From assembly GCF_030815415.1 (NCBI RefSeq), contig NZ_JAUSWW010000001.1, positions 7,130,001 to 7,194,000 of the forward strand: a stretch of DNA of 64,000 bases, given 5' to 3'. This DNA comes from Streptomyces canus. Its GTDB lineage: Bacteria; Actinomycetota; Actinomycetes; Streptomycetales; Streptomycetaceae. The notes under the pieces were generated by a model, which was not told the DNA's origin, did no database searches, and saw only the letters and a list, made by a program, of their open reading frames with translations. Positions 8,413-16,836 of this stretch are shown here, piece by piece. Position numbers and translations under genes: made by a program. Position 1 is the first letter of the stretch. Each line of letters opens with the position of its first letter.

Positions 8413-8505
8413 GACGGTCCGGGCTGAGAGGCCAGAAGGCAGCAGTCAGGCCGGAAGGCGACCCCTAGAACCTGATCCGGGTCATGCCGGCGCAGGGAAC
8501 CCGTC
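8413..8505 (+). promoter_or_regulatory. TPP (thiamine pyrophosphate) riboswitch, orphan
   Basis: All conserved TPP-riboswitch blocks are present: GGGCTGAGAGG at 8421-8431, ACCC followed by GAACCTGATC at 8461-8477, and CCGGCGCAGGGAA at 8487-8499. The closing P1 helix GACGG/CCGTC (8413-8417 with 8501-8505) is perfect. On the plus strand no thiamine gene follows. Twelve nucleotides downstream lies the 3-prime end of the convergent kstR-like gene. The RNA would run antisense into that gene, or the riboswitch is a leftover of a deleted thiamine gene. Confidence 0.93.
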
Positions 8506-8516
8506 TCGTAGGTCCT

Positions 8517-9134
8517 TCATGTGCCCTCCGGCGCCGTCAGGTCGATCAAGCGGCACACCGTCTCGATGTCGATCTTCACCTGGGCGATGGAGGCGCGACC
8601 CGAGAGCCAGGTGATCAGGGCCGAGTGCCAGGTGTGCTCGATGACGCGGACCGCGGAGAGCTGGGCGGGGGTCGGGTCCTCGATGCCCATCGCGTCCAGG
8701 ATGATCACCGTGGTCTGGCGGGAGACCTGGTCGACCTCGGGGGAGACGCTGCGGTCGGCGAAGGTGAGGGCGCGGACCATCGCGTCGGCGAGATGCGGCT
8801 CGCGCTGGAGTGCGCGGAACGCGCGCATCAGGGTCTCCGCCACCCGCTCGGCCGCCGTCTCGCCCTGCGGCGGCTTCTTCCGCAGGGTGCCGTGCATGTG
8901 CTCCAGCTGATCCTGCATCGTGGCGACCAGCAGATGGATCTTGGACGGGAAGTAGCGGTACAGCGTGCCCAGCGCCACCTGCGAGGACTCCGCGACCTCC
9001 CGCATCTGCACCGCGTCGAAACCGCCCCGGCTCGCCAGCTGCGCGCTCGCGTGCAGGATGCGGCGACGACGGGCCTCCTGCCGCTCCGTGAGGGGCGCAG
9101 AGGCGGGGCGCTGGGTGATGGCTTCCGCAGGCAT
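8517..9134 (-). CDS. kstR: KstR-like TetR-family repressor
   Basis: A 205-residue TetR regulator. The HTH is at about residues 40-63 (FDAVQMREVAESSQVALGTL then YRYFPSK). The wording AVQMR.VA...VALGTLYRYFPSKIHLLV, together with EVDQV in the ligand domain and TWHSALITWLSGRAS near the end, closely resembles KstR, the repressor of cholesterol catabolism in mycobacteria and rhodococci, which is released by a steroid-CoA thioester. ATG 9134 (MPAEAIT) is chosen; an in-frame ATG at 9173 is possible. A perfect TNNAACNNGTTNNA box at 9275-9288 upstream suggests autoregulation. Its 3-prime end faces the orphan TPP riboswitch. Confidence 0.8.
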   Translation of the reverse strand: MPAEAITQRPASAPLTERQEARRRRILHASAQLASRGGFDAVQMREVAESSQVALGTLYRYFPSKIHLLVATMQDQLEHMHGTLRKKPPQGETAAERVAETLMRAFRALQREPHLADAMVRALTFADRSVSPEVDQVSRQTTVIILDAMGIEDPTPAQLSAVRVIEHTWHSALITWLSGRASIAQVKIDIETVCRLIDLTAPEGT

Positions 9135-9274
9135 GGGTCCCGTCCGTGACAGTCGGTGAGGGCGAGTGATCACACAGCATGTCAGGGGTGTCGGTGGTGG
9201 CGTGAATCACCTGATCCACTGCTCACAGTGCCCCTACCTGCCGGTAGATTCAGAGCCTCTTGAACGATCAAGTC

Positions 9275-9288
9275 TGAAACTTGTTCTA
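9275..9288. promoter_or_regulatory. KstR-type operator (perfect match)
   Basis: TGAAACTTGTTCTA matches the known KstR consensus TNNAACNNGTTNNA at every fixed base. It lies 141 nt before the repressor start and 55 nt before the divergent glycosyltransferase start, so it may control either. A separate small palindrome CTTGA-ACGA-TCAAG sits just beside it at 9259-9272. Confidence 0.7.
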
Positions 9289-9342
9289 GATTAGCGTCCC
9301 GGCGTAATCTCGCGGGAAATAGCAGGGAGAAGGGGGCCCGGA

Positions 9343-10740
9343 GTGACCGCTGAGGCCAGTCGGGCGGGTTCCCAGGAGGACCCGGCCGCGGACGGCGAGC
9401 GACCGCTCAACATCGCACTCCTCACCTACAAGGGAAACCCGTTCTGCGGCGGCCAGGGCGTCTACGTCCGCCACCTCTCCCGCGAACTGGCCCGCCTCGG
9501 CCACCGCGTCGAGGTCATCGGCTCCCAGCCCTACCCCGTCCTCGACGAGGGCGACGACATCGACGGCCGGTTGAGCCTCACGGAGCTCCCGAGCCTCGAC
9601 CTGTACCGGTCCCCGGACCCCTTTCGCACCCCCAAGCGCGACGAGTACCGCGACTGGATCGACGCCCTCGAAGTGGCGACGATGTGGACCGGCGGTTTTC
9701 CCGAGCCGCTGACGTTCTCCCTGCGCGCCCGCCGCCATCTGCGCGCCCGGCGCGGCGAGTTCGACGTCGTGCACGACAACCAGACGCTGGGATACGGCCT
9801 CCTGGGTGACCTCGGCGCCCCCCTGGTCACGACGATCCACCACCCCATCACCGTGGACCGCCAGTTGGAGCTGGACGCGGCCGAGAGCTGGGGCCAGCGC
9901 CTGGCCAAGCGGCGCTGGTACGCCTTCACCCGCATGCAGAAGCGCGCGGCACGCAGACTCCCCTCCGTCCTCACCGTCTCCGGCACCTCCCGCCAGGAGA
10001 TCGTCGACCACCTCGGCGTCCGCGACGACCGCATCCACGTCGTCCACATCGGCGCCGACACCGACCTTTTCTCGCCGGATCCCGCGGTGGCCGTGGTCCC
10101 CGGCCGGATCGTCACCACGTCCAGCGCCGACGTCCCCCTCAAGGGCCTGATCTTCCTGGTCGAGGCCCTCGCGAAGGTCCGCACCGAGCACCCCGACGCC
10201 CACCTCGTCGTCGTCGGCAAGCGCGCCGAGGACGGCCCCGTCGCCCAGGCCATCGAGCGCTACGGCCTCGAAGGTGCCATCCGCTTCGTCAAGGGCATCA
10301 CCGACGCCGAACTGGTCGACCTGGTCCGCTCGGCGGAGGTCGCCTGCGTGCCGTCCCTGTACGAGGGCTTCTCGCTCCCCGCGGCGGAGGCCATGGCCAC
10401 CGGCACACCGCTGGTCGCGACGACCGGCGGCGCGATCCCGGAGGTCGCCGGGCGCGACGGGGAGACCTGTCTGGCCGTACCGCCGGGGGACTCCGGGGCA
10501 CTCGCGACCGCCCTGATCCGACTGCTCGGCGACCGTGACCTCCGGGCGCGGCTCGGTCGCGCGGGACGTGAGCGGGTCCTGGCGCGGTTCACCTGGGCCC
10601 GGGCCGCCGAGGGAACGGCGGCCCGGTACCGCGAGGCGATGGCCCTCCCGCCCGCAGCCCCGCACGCCGGCCGCGTCGCACCCGCGGCCGAAGAAGTTGT
10701 TGACGTTGAATCCGATCGCGAAAGCAGGGCCACGTGCTGA
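9343..10740 (+). CDS. GT4 family glycosyltransferase
   Basis: A 465-residue GT-B glycosyltransferase of family 4. The N-terminal acceptor domain begins at LNIALLTYKGNPFCGGQGVY (glycine loop), a central VVHIGADTDLF joins the domains, and the donor-site signature EGFSLPAAEAMATGTPLVAT (about 345-364, E-x7-E type) retains the nucleotide-sugar. It is cytoplasmic, with no membrane segment. The start is GTG 9343. Its last 7 nt overlap the methyltransferase gene, so this is the first gene of a three-gene operon with that methyltransferase and a toroid-fold protein. The glycan or metabolite made is unknown. Confidence 0.9.
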   Translation: MTAEASRAGSQEDPAADGERPLNIALLTYKGNPFCGGQGVYVRHLSRELARLGHRVEVIGSQPYPVLDEGDDIDGRLSLTELPSLDLYRSPDPFRTPKRDEYRDWIDALEVATMWTGGFPEPLTFSLRARRHLRARRGEFDVVHDNQTLGYGLLGDLGAPLVTTIHHPITVDRQLELDAAESWGQRLAKRRWYAFTRMQKRAARRLPSVLTVSGTSRQEIVDHLGVRDDRIHVVHIGADTDLFSPDPAVAVVPGRIVTTSSADVPLKGLIFLVEALAKVRTEHPDAHLVVVGKRAEDGPVAQAIERYGLEGAIRFVKGITDAELVDLVRSAEVACVPSLYEGFSLPAAEAMATGTPLVATTGGAIPEVAGRDGETCLAVPPGDSGALATALIRLLGDRDLRARLGRAGRERVLARFTWARAAEGTAARYREAMALPPAAPHAGRVAPAAEEVVDVESDRESRATC

Positions 10741-11468
10741 CCGTCGACTTCTCCCGGTTCCCGCTAGCCCCGGGCGACCGCGTCCTGGACCTCGGCTGCG
10801 GAGCCGGCCGGCACGCGTTCGAGTGCTACCGGCGCGGCGCGCAGGTCGTCGCGCTGGACCAGAACGCCGAGGAGATCCGCGAGGTCGCCAAGTGGTTCGC
10901 GGCGATGAAGGAGGCCGGCGAGGCCCCCGAGGGCGCGACGGCCACCGCGATGGAGGGCGACGCCCTGGCGCTGCCCTTCCCCGACGAGTCCTTCGACGTC
11001 GTGATCATCTCCGAGGTCATGGAACACATCCCGGACGACAAGGGCGTACTCGCCGAGATGGTGCGGGTGTTGAGGCCCGGCGGCCGGATCGCCGTCACCG
11101 TCCCGCGCTACGGCCCCGAGAAGGTCTGCTGGGCGCTGTCCGACGCCTACCACGAGGTCGAGGGCGGCCACATCCGCATCTACAAGGCGGACGAACTCCT
11201 CGCGAAGATCCGCGAGGCCGGCCTCAAGCCGTACGGCACCCACCACGCGCACGCCCTGCACTCGCCGTACTGGTGGCTGAAGTGCGCGTTCGGCGTCGAC
11301 AACGACAAGGCGCTGCCGGTGAAGGCGTACCACAAGCTGCTGGTCTGGGACATCATGAAGAAGCCGCTGGCGACGAGGGTCGCCGAGCAGGCCCTCAACC
11401 CCCTGATCGGCAAGAGCTTCGTGGCGTACGCGACCAAGCCGCACCTGCCTGCCGTGGATGCGCGGTGA
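10734..11468 (+). CDS. Class I SAM-dependent methyltransferase
   Basis: A 244-residue Methyltransf_11-type enzyme. Motif I is VLDLGCGAGRHAFE (about 19-32), the acidic Asp binding the ribose is in VVALDQN, motif II is SFDVVIISEVMEHI (about 86-99) and motif III is VLRPGGRIAVTVPR. The C-terminal half (KALPVKAYHKLLVWDIMKKP) is specific to this operon type. GTG 10734 overlaps the glycosyltransferase by 7 nt, and its stop overlaps the next start as GTGA, so the three genes are translationally coupled. Substrate unknown, presumably the product of its operon partners. Confidence 0.9.
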   Translation: MLTVDFSRFPLAPGDRVLDLGCGAGRHAFECYRRGAQVVALDQNAEEIREVAKWFAAMKEAGEAPEGATATAMEGDALALPFPDESFDVVIISEVMEHIPDDKGVLAEMVRVLRPGGRIAVTVPRYGPEKVCWALSDAYHEVEGGHIRIYKADELLAKIREAGLKPYGTHHAHALHSPYWWLKCAFGVDNDKALPVKAYHKLLVWDIMKKPLATRVAEQALNPLIGKSFVAYATKPHLPAVDAR

Positions 11469-12535
11469 CCACTCCTCGTACCGAACACCTCGTCCTGTCC
11501 GGCGTCCTCACCGCAGAGGAGGCCGCCGCGACCGTCGCCGGCGTCCTCGCCGCGCAGCGCGCGGACGGGGCGATCCCGTGGTTCCGCGGCCACCATCTCG
11601 ACCCCTGGGACCACACCGAGGCCGCGATGGCCCTGGACGCGGCGGGCGAGCACGAGGCCGCCGAGCGGGCCTACGACTGGCTGGCCCGGCACCAGAACGA
11701 GGACGGTTCCTGGTACGCGGCCTACCAGGACGGGGCGTTCGACGACGTCACCGACCGGGGCCGGGAGACGAACTTCGTCGCCTACATAGCCGTAGGCGTA
11801 TGGCACCACTACCTCTCGACGGGCGACGACACCTTCCTCGACCGCATATGGCCGACGGTTTACTCGGCGGTGGAATACGTCCTGCGGCTCCAGCAGCCCG
11901 GCGGCCAGATCGGCTGGAAGGGCGAGGACGACGGCACGTTCACCACGGACGCGCTGCTGACAGGTTCCTCGTCCATCCACCACGCGCTGCGGTGCGCGCT
12001 CGCCATCGCGGAACAGCGCGAAGAGCCGCAGCCGGACTGGGAGTTGGCGCTGGGCATGCTGCGGCACGCCATCCGCCGCCACCCGGAGCGGTTCCTGGAC
12101 AAGGACCGCTACTCCATGGACTGGTACTACCCGATCCTCGGCGGCGCGCTCACCGGCCCGGAAGCCAAGTCCCGCATGGAGGCGGACTGGGACCGCTTCG
12201 TCGTACCCGGACTCGGGGTGCGCTGCGTCGCCCCCAACCCGTGGGTGACGGGAGGCGAAAGCGCCGAACTCGCCCTCGCGCTCTGGGCGATGGGCGAGTC
12301 CGACCGTGCGCTGGACATTCTCCAGGCGATCCAGCATCTGCGGGATCCGGAGAGCGGCCTGTACTGGACCGGGTACGTCTTCGACGACGGCGCCATCTGG
12401 CCCCGGGAACTGACCACTTGGACGGCCGGGTCGCTACTTCTGGCGGTCGCCGCGCTGGGTGGTCATGAGGCTACGTGCGCTGTGTTCGGCGGGGACCGCC
12501 TGCCGAGCGGGCTGGACCCGGACTGCTGCGCCTGA
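11465..12535 (+). CDS. Alpha/alpha-toroid protein (prenyltransferase/glycosidase-like), operon partner
   Basis: A 356-residue protein with repeated helix-pair motifs typical of alpha/alpha toroids: QRADGAIPWFRGHHLDPWDH, ARHQNEDGSWYAAYQDG and LRLQQPGGQIGWKGEDDGTF. The repeats resemble both squalene-cyclase-like and six-hairpin glycosidase families; conserved acidic and Trp residues line the motifs. No signal peptide is visible, so it should act in the cytoplasm on the same substrate as the preceding glycosyltransferase and methyltransferase. GTG 11465 overlaps the methyltransferase stop by 4 nt (GTGA). The reaction is not known to me. Confidence 0.82.
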   Translation: MTTPRTEHLVLSGVLTAEEAAATVAGVLAAQRADGAIPWFRGHHLDPWDHTEAAMALDAAGEHEAAERAYDWLARHQNEDGSWYAAYQDGAFDDVTDRGRETNFVAYIAVGVWHHYLSTGDDTFLDRIWPTVYSAVEYVLRLQQPGGQIGWKGEDDGTFTTDALLTGSSSIHHALRCALAIAEQREEPQPDWELALGMLRHAIRRHPERFLDKDRYSMDWYYPILGGALTGPEAKSRMEADWDRFVVPGLGVRCVAPNPWVTGGESAELALALWAMGESDRALDILQAIQHLRDPESGLYWTGYVFDDGAIWPRELTTWTAGSLLLAVAALGGHEATCAVFGGDRLPSGLDPDCCA

Positions 12536-12549
12536 GAGTTCGGGTGGGT

Positions 12550-12846
12550 TCAGTGGCGGTGGACCCGGTTGGCGATGGCGTGTCCGATGAACAGGTAGAC
12601 CACCGCTGCCAGTCCATACCCGGCGACGACCCGCGCCCACGCCTCGTCGAACGTGAACAGGTCGTGGCTCCAGCCCGCCAGCCAGCGAGCCGCGTCGTGG
12701 ATGAACTGCACGAAGTCGTTCGCGCGGTTCGCGTCCAGCAGGTACATCAGGATCCAGAGGCCCAGGATGAGGGCCATGATGTCGGCGACGATCGCTATGA
12801 CCGTGCCGGCCGAGTTGGCACCGCTATATCGAGAGGACATAACCAT
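12550..12846 (-). CDS. Small two-helix membrane protein
   Basis: A 98-residue protein with two membrane segments (AGTVIAIVADIMALILGLWI, residues about 12-36, and VVAGYGLAAVVYLFIGHAIA near the end), separated by an amphipathic stretch rich in Trp and Asp. The start is either ATG 12846 (MVMSSRY) or ATG 12840 (MSSRY). It converges with the toroid gene, leaving only 14 nt. I recognise it as a conserved Streptomyces type but know no function. Confidence 0.75.
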   Translation of the reverse strand: MVMSSRYSGANSAGTVIAIVADIMALILGLWILMYLLDANRANDFVQFIHDAARWLAGWSHDLFTFDEAWARVVAGYGLAAVVYLFIGHAIANRVHRH

Positions 12847-12935
12847 CGGGTTGCCGCTCAATCCTGTATGAAACCCGAAGGGGTTCGCCCGAGCGGCGCA
12901 GCGGTACGGCACGGGGTCCTCCGGGGCGACGCCGG

Positions 12936-15626
12936 CTAATTCCCGGAACCGCTGCCGCTGCTCGCTCCCTCGGTGGGGTCCCGCTCGATCAGGATCATGG
13001 GGTCGGCGCCCTTCATCTGCTGCCAGATGGTCACCAGCGCCACGATCTGCCCCACGAGGAAGGCCACTTGGATCGAGGCCGTCCGCCACTGGTACACGGA
13101 CAGGAGCAGACCGGCCTTCGTGGGCCAGTAGTGGGCCTCGCGGCGGAACGTGTCGATGTCCATGGCCACCCCGGTCAGGGTGAGCACGAGCAGCGTGAGG
13201 CTGAGGTTGAACGCCCAGGTGCCGAAGGGCTGGTCGACGAACCTGATGCCGACCCAGTGCACGAGCACCGGAGCCGCGTACACGAGGGACAGCCAGAAGG
13301 CCCGGGTCGGTCCGCGACGACCGGGCAGTTCGCGCCACAGGGCGCCCAGCACGAAGCCGGCGCCGGCCCAGATGACTTCCATCGCGATCAAGGACATCGC
13401 CGCGTCGGCGAAACCGAAGCGGTCCAGGAACTTGTCGCTCCACACGGAACCCCGGACGTGGTCGACCCAGAACTGGACAAGGCCGGCCGGTACGGCGATC
13501 AGCGCGGCGAACAGCGCCGCCCTGCAGGCGTTCTCCCACCACTGGGCTCTCGGTCCCCAGGCCAGGGCCAGTTCCACCGGGCCGACGGAGTGCGGCAGAC
13601 GCACCCAGCTGTTCGGCAGGCCCGGCGGCGGGGAGGGGTTCGGCAGCCGGTTCAGCCGGTCCAGCTCATATTCCAACTGACCCCGGACACCGTCCTCCTG
13701 GCCCTGCTCGAGGCGGCGCAGCTGGGCGTGCAGCTCGCGATGGCGTCGCGCGTCCTTGAGCAGCCTCTGCCGGCTGTATCCCTTGGCCACCTCGTGCAGC
13801 GGTACACCGGGCAACAGTTCCCGGTACAGGACCGAACGCTTGCGGCCGACGGCCAGCAGGGCGGTGAGGGCGCCCCAGAGCGCCAGCAACGGAAGCCAGG
13901 ACAAGGGGACACCGGCGTACCAGCCGACGACCGGCGCGACACACACGATGAAGAACGCCTTCAGCGCCCGTATCTCCGGCGCCGACGGGAACAGGGCCGG
14001 CGGGACGGAGGAAGCGGCTCGCACCCGGAGCGCGGCCACGATCGCCAGGGACGGGCCCCACCACCAGAAGTAGGTGCCGTTGACCCAGTCCAGCCAGCCC
14101 GACGGGAACCAGCGGAGATCGTTGAACACCTCCGCCTCGTGCCACAGGCCGTACCCGTCGGAGTAGTGCGGGCTGAGCCAGCTCCGCTGCTCCCACGTGT
14201 TCTGGGCGGTCCAGATCCCGACCGCCGGGATCACCACCGACACCGCCACGAGCCCGCCGAGGACGGCGAAGGGAAAACGGCCCCGGTTGGAGCCGGGCGC
14301 CGGGGCCCCGCAGGACCGCCACAGCCGAAGGAAGGACGCGGTGGCCCCCACGAGCCAGACCAGGACGACGCATGCGCAGGCCAGGACGAACGCGTACTTG
14401 CCTTGGGCCTGCTGGAACCAGACCACTTCGTCCGGGTTGTTCTCCCAGTCCAGCCACAGGTGCGACGGCAGCCCGAACCACCCGGGTCTGGCCACCACCG
14501 CGGCGACGTAGCCTACGGCGGCCGCGAGGAGGGGGACGACGACCCCCAGCTGCCGGCTGCGGATGGTGACGGCGCATTGCGGTCTGCCGAAGACGCACAG
14601 TGCCAGCCCCGTGAGCAGGGCGAGCGTGAGATGTACGGCCGTCCGATGCCGGTCGGTCCAGAACAGAGCCACATCGTCGTTGGCGAAATGACTGAGAAGG
14701 GCGTCGTCGAAGTACTGGACGACCGTGAAGACGAACGTCAGCACACCCATGGTCCGCACATGGCGGACCGTGTCCTTCTCCGCCTCGGTGCGCGGCGAGG
14801 AGACAGGAGCGAGGCGCAGGGCGCGCGACGCGGCCAGGATCAGGACGAGCATCGCCACGGTCCAGGGCATCCAGGCCAGTGGATCGAGCACATACCCGGG
14901 GTCCTCGCTCCACCGGGCGGCCGAGGCCTTGGTCGCGGGCGGCTGGAGAGTGACCCGCAACTCGGGCGGGTGGCCGCCGGCCTTCTCTCTGGCCCAGGTC
15001 AGCTTGTCCGTGGCTCCCGCGGTCGGTGGCATGGAGACACTGCGCGCCGCCCGACCGCCCAGATCGACGGTGATTGCCTGCCACCAGGCCTTGTCCAGGG
15101 CGGGCGGGCGCAGCAACTCCAGGGTCCACCACCGTTTGCCCTCAGTGAGGCGCCAGGTTCCGAAGTCACGCTGCTGGAGGTCGACGACCCAGGTCGTGAC
15201 GTGCTGCTCGACCGTCACCCACTTCTTCTGGACGGTCACGTGGGGCGGCCGTGCGCGCCCTTCCGTGTCCCGGTAGAAGACGGCGTCCCGGGGGTCGCGC
15301 AGCAGACACCGCATGGCCGTCCGGTAGTTCTCGGTGTCCCCGTTCAGCAGCAGATCCGCCGCCAGGCGCCAGGACTTGGGCACCTTGACGGTGAGAACGG
15401 CGTCCGCCTTCGTGTAGTCCTCGCCCTCGTGTTTGAGCCGCACCGACGCCGTGACGCGCGCGGCCTTCAGTTGCCCGGGCGAGCATTCGTCGTCCGCGGC
15501 CTGTGCGGCTTCGCCGAGCATCGCGGCGAGCAGCAGAGTCGCGGACACCAGAACGAGAACGCTCCGCAACACGCGTCCCAAAAGCCCCCCTTGTAGCCCC
15601 ACCCCCTGCGCAACCCGCGGCTCCAT
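12936..15626 (-). CDS. Large multi-pass membrane protein of unknown function
   Basis: About 896 residues. An N-terminal signal peptide (SVLVLVSATLLLAAMLGEAA then QAADDE) leads to an extracytoplasmic domain of about 250 residues with Trp-rich strands (VTVQKKWVTVEQHVTTWVV). Roughly ten membrane helices follow, interrupted by a charged cytoplasmic coiled stretch (LLKDARRHRELHAQLRRLEQ). The tail is rich in Gly and Ser. No catalytic motif is visible. ATG 15626 is chosen, but in-frame starts at 15656 and, after the purine run AAGGGGGG, nearer the signal peptide are also possible. It is monocistronic or follows nothing on this strand. Function unknown. Confidence 0.75.
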   Translation of the reverse strand: MEPRVAQGVGLQGGLLGRVLRSVLVLVSATLLLAAMLGEAAQAADDECSPGQLKAARVTASVRLKHEGEDYTKADAVLTVKVPKSWRLAADLLLNGDTENYRTAMRCLLRDPRDAVFYRDTEGRARPPHVTVQKKWVTVEQHVTTWVVDLQQRDFGTWRLTEGKRWWTLELLRPPALDKAWWQAITVDLGGRAARSVSMPPTAGATDKLTWAREKAGGHPPELRVTLQPPATKASAARWSEDPGYVLDPLAWMPWTVAMLVLILAASRALRLAPVSSPRTEAEKDTVRHVRTMGVLTFVFTVVQYFDDALLSHFANDDVALFWTDRHRTAVHLTLALLTGLALCVFGRPQCAVTIRSRQLGVVVPLLAAAVGYVAAVVARPGWFGLPSHLWLDWENNPDEVVWFQQAQGKYAFVLACACVVLVWLVGATASFLRLWRSCGAPAPGSNRGRFPFAVLGGLVAVSVVIPAVGIWTAQNTWEQRSWLSPHYSDGYGLWHEAEVFNDLRWFPSGWLDWVNGTYFWWWGPSLAIVAALRVRAASSVPPALFPSAPEIRALKAFFIVCVAPVVGWYAGVPLSWLPLLALWGALTALLAVGRKRSVLYRELLPGVPLHEVAKGYSRQRLLKDARRHRELHAQLRRLEQGQEDGVRGQLEYELDRLNRLPNPSPPPGLPNSWVRLPHSVGPVELALAWGPRAQWWENACRAALFAALIAVPAGLVQFWVDHVRGSVWSDKFLDRFGFADAAMSLIAMEVIWAGAGFVLGALWRELPGRRGPTRAFWLSLVYAAPVLVHWVGIRFVDQPFGTWAFNLSLTLLVLTLTGVAMDIDTFRREAHYWPTKAGLLLSVYQWRTASIQVAFLVGQIVALVTIWQQMKGADPMILIERDPTEGASSGSGSGN

Positions 15627-15718
15627 GGGAGCGCGTGTCGCGTGCACCACAGACATATACCTCGGGCGTAGGCGCCACGCCTCCGAAATACCCGTTCCCG
15701 CCAAGGGCTGGGCGAGAT

Positions 15719-16729
15719 CTAGGAGTTGAGCTCCGCGAGTACGCGCAGACTGTCCCGGTCCGGCGCGAGCGCCAGCAGGTCCGTCACCGGGCCCTTGCGC
15801 CACAACTCCAGGCGTTCGGCGATGCGTTCGCGCGGACCGACGAGGGAGATCTCGTCGGCGAAGGCGTCGGGGACCGCCAGCACCGCCTCCTCGCGGCGGC
15901 CTTCGAGGAAGAGGCGCTGGATGCGGCGGGCTTCTTCCTCGTATCCCATGCGTGCCATCAGGTCGGCGTGGAAGTTGCGGGCCGCGTGGCCCATGCCGCC
16001 GATGTAGAAGCCGAGCATGGTCTTCACGGGGAGCAGGCCCTCGCGTACGTCGTCGCAGACCCGGACCTGAGCCATGGGGGCGATGAGGAAGCCGTCCGGG
16101 GCGTCGGCGAGGGAGGCCTCGTAGACCTCGGGGCGGGTCGGGGACCAGTAGAGGGGGAGCCAGCCGTCAGCGATGCGGGTCGTCTGGGCGACGTTCTTCG
16201 GGCCCTCGGCGCCGAGGAGGACGGGGAGGTCGGGGCGCAGGGGGTGGGTGATCGGCTTGAGGGATTTACCCAGGCCTGTGGCGTCCGAGCCCCGGTAGGG
16301 GTGGGAGTGGAAGCGGCCGGCGAGTGCGACGGGGGCGTCGCGCCGTAGGACTTGGCGTACGACGTCGACGTATTCGCGCGTCGCGGTCAGCGGTGACTTC
16401 GGGAACGGGCGGCCGTACCAGCCCTCGACCACCTGCGGGCCGGAGAGTCCCAGACCGAGCATCATGCGGCCCCCGGAGAGGTGGTCCAGGGTGAGCGCGT
16501 GCATCGCCGTGGTGGTCGGGGAGCGGGCCGCCATCTGGGCAACCGCCGTGCCCAGCTTGATCCTTGAGGTCTGGGCGGCGATCCAGGTCAGGGGGGTGAA
16601 GACATCCGAGCCCCAGGACTCGGCCGTCCACACGGAGTCGTAGCCGAGCCGCTCCGCCTCCTGCGCCAGCGGTACGTGGTCGGGGTTGGGGCCGCGGCCC
16701 CAGTAGCCGAGTGCGAGACCGAGCCGCAT
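15719..16729 (-). CDS. LLM-class F420-dependent oxidoreductase
   Basis: A 336-residue luciferase-like (LLM) TIM-barrel flavin/F420 enzyme. Family marks are GYDSVWTAESWGSDVFTPLT (about 31-50), IKLGTAVAQMAARSPTTTAM (60-80), HLSGGRMMLGLG and the deazaflavin-binding GAEGPKNVAQT. The similarity to the Streptomyces/mycobacterial F420 subgroup is strong, making F420 the likely cofactor. ATG 16729 follows a canonical AGGAGG at 7 nt. The substrate is unknown. It lies downstream of a separate membrane-protein gene on the same strand, with a hairpin between them. Confidence 0.9.
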   Translation of the reverse strand: MRLGLALGYWGRGPNPDHVPLAQEAERLGYDSVWTAESWGSDVFTPLTWIAAQTSRIKLGTAVAQMAARSPTTTAMHALTLDHLSGGRMMLGLGLSGPQVVEGWYGRPFPKSPLTATREYVDVVRQVLRRDAPVALAGRFHSHPYRGSDATGLGKSLKPITHPLRPDLPVLLGAEGPKNVAQTTRIADGWLPLYWSPTRPEVYEASLADAPDGFLIAPMAQVRVCDDVREGLLPVKTMLGFYIGGMGHAARNFHADLMARMGYEEEARRIQRLFLEGRREEAVLAVPDAFADEISLVGPRERIAERLELWRKGPVTDLLALAPDRDSLRVLAELNS

Positions 16730-16784
16730 AGCCGCCTCCTGACGGTGTGTCAGTTCGCCGGTCGAGGGAGGCGACTGTACGACA

Positions 16785-16816
16785 ACGGCCCCCCGCCCGG
16801 AAGGGCGAAGGGCCGT
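16785..16816 (-). terminator. Hairpin after the Pro/Gln-rich membrane protein gene
   Basis: Arms ACGGCCC and GGGCCGT (16785-16791, 16810-16816) frame a GC-rich loop that can pair further (CCGCCC/GGGCG). It lies 21 nt past the stop of the gene ending at 16837 and before the LLM gene. No T tract, as is common in Streptomyces terminators. Confidence 0.45.
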
Positions 16817-16836
16817 GCGTTGATGTCGCTTCGGGA

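Noticed and set aside
9343..9360. Assigning the glycosyltransferase operon firmly to the KstR regulon
   Set aside because: The box at 9275 lies between two divergent genes and may serve only the repressor; position alone does not decide.
13068..15596. 842-codon plus-strand frame over the large membrane protein
   Set aside because: Shadow frame; the minus-strand reading has signal peptide, membrane helices and proper codon bias.
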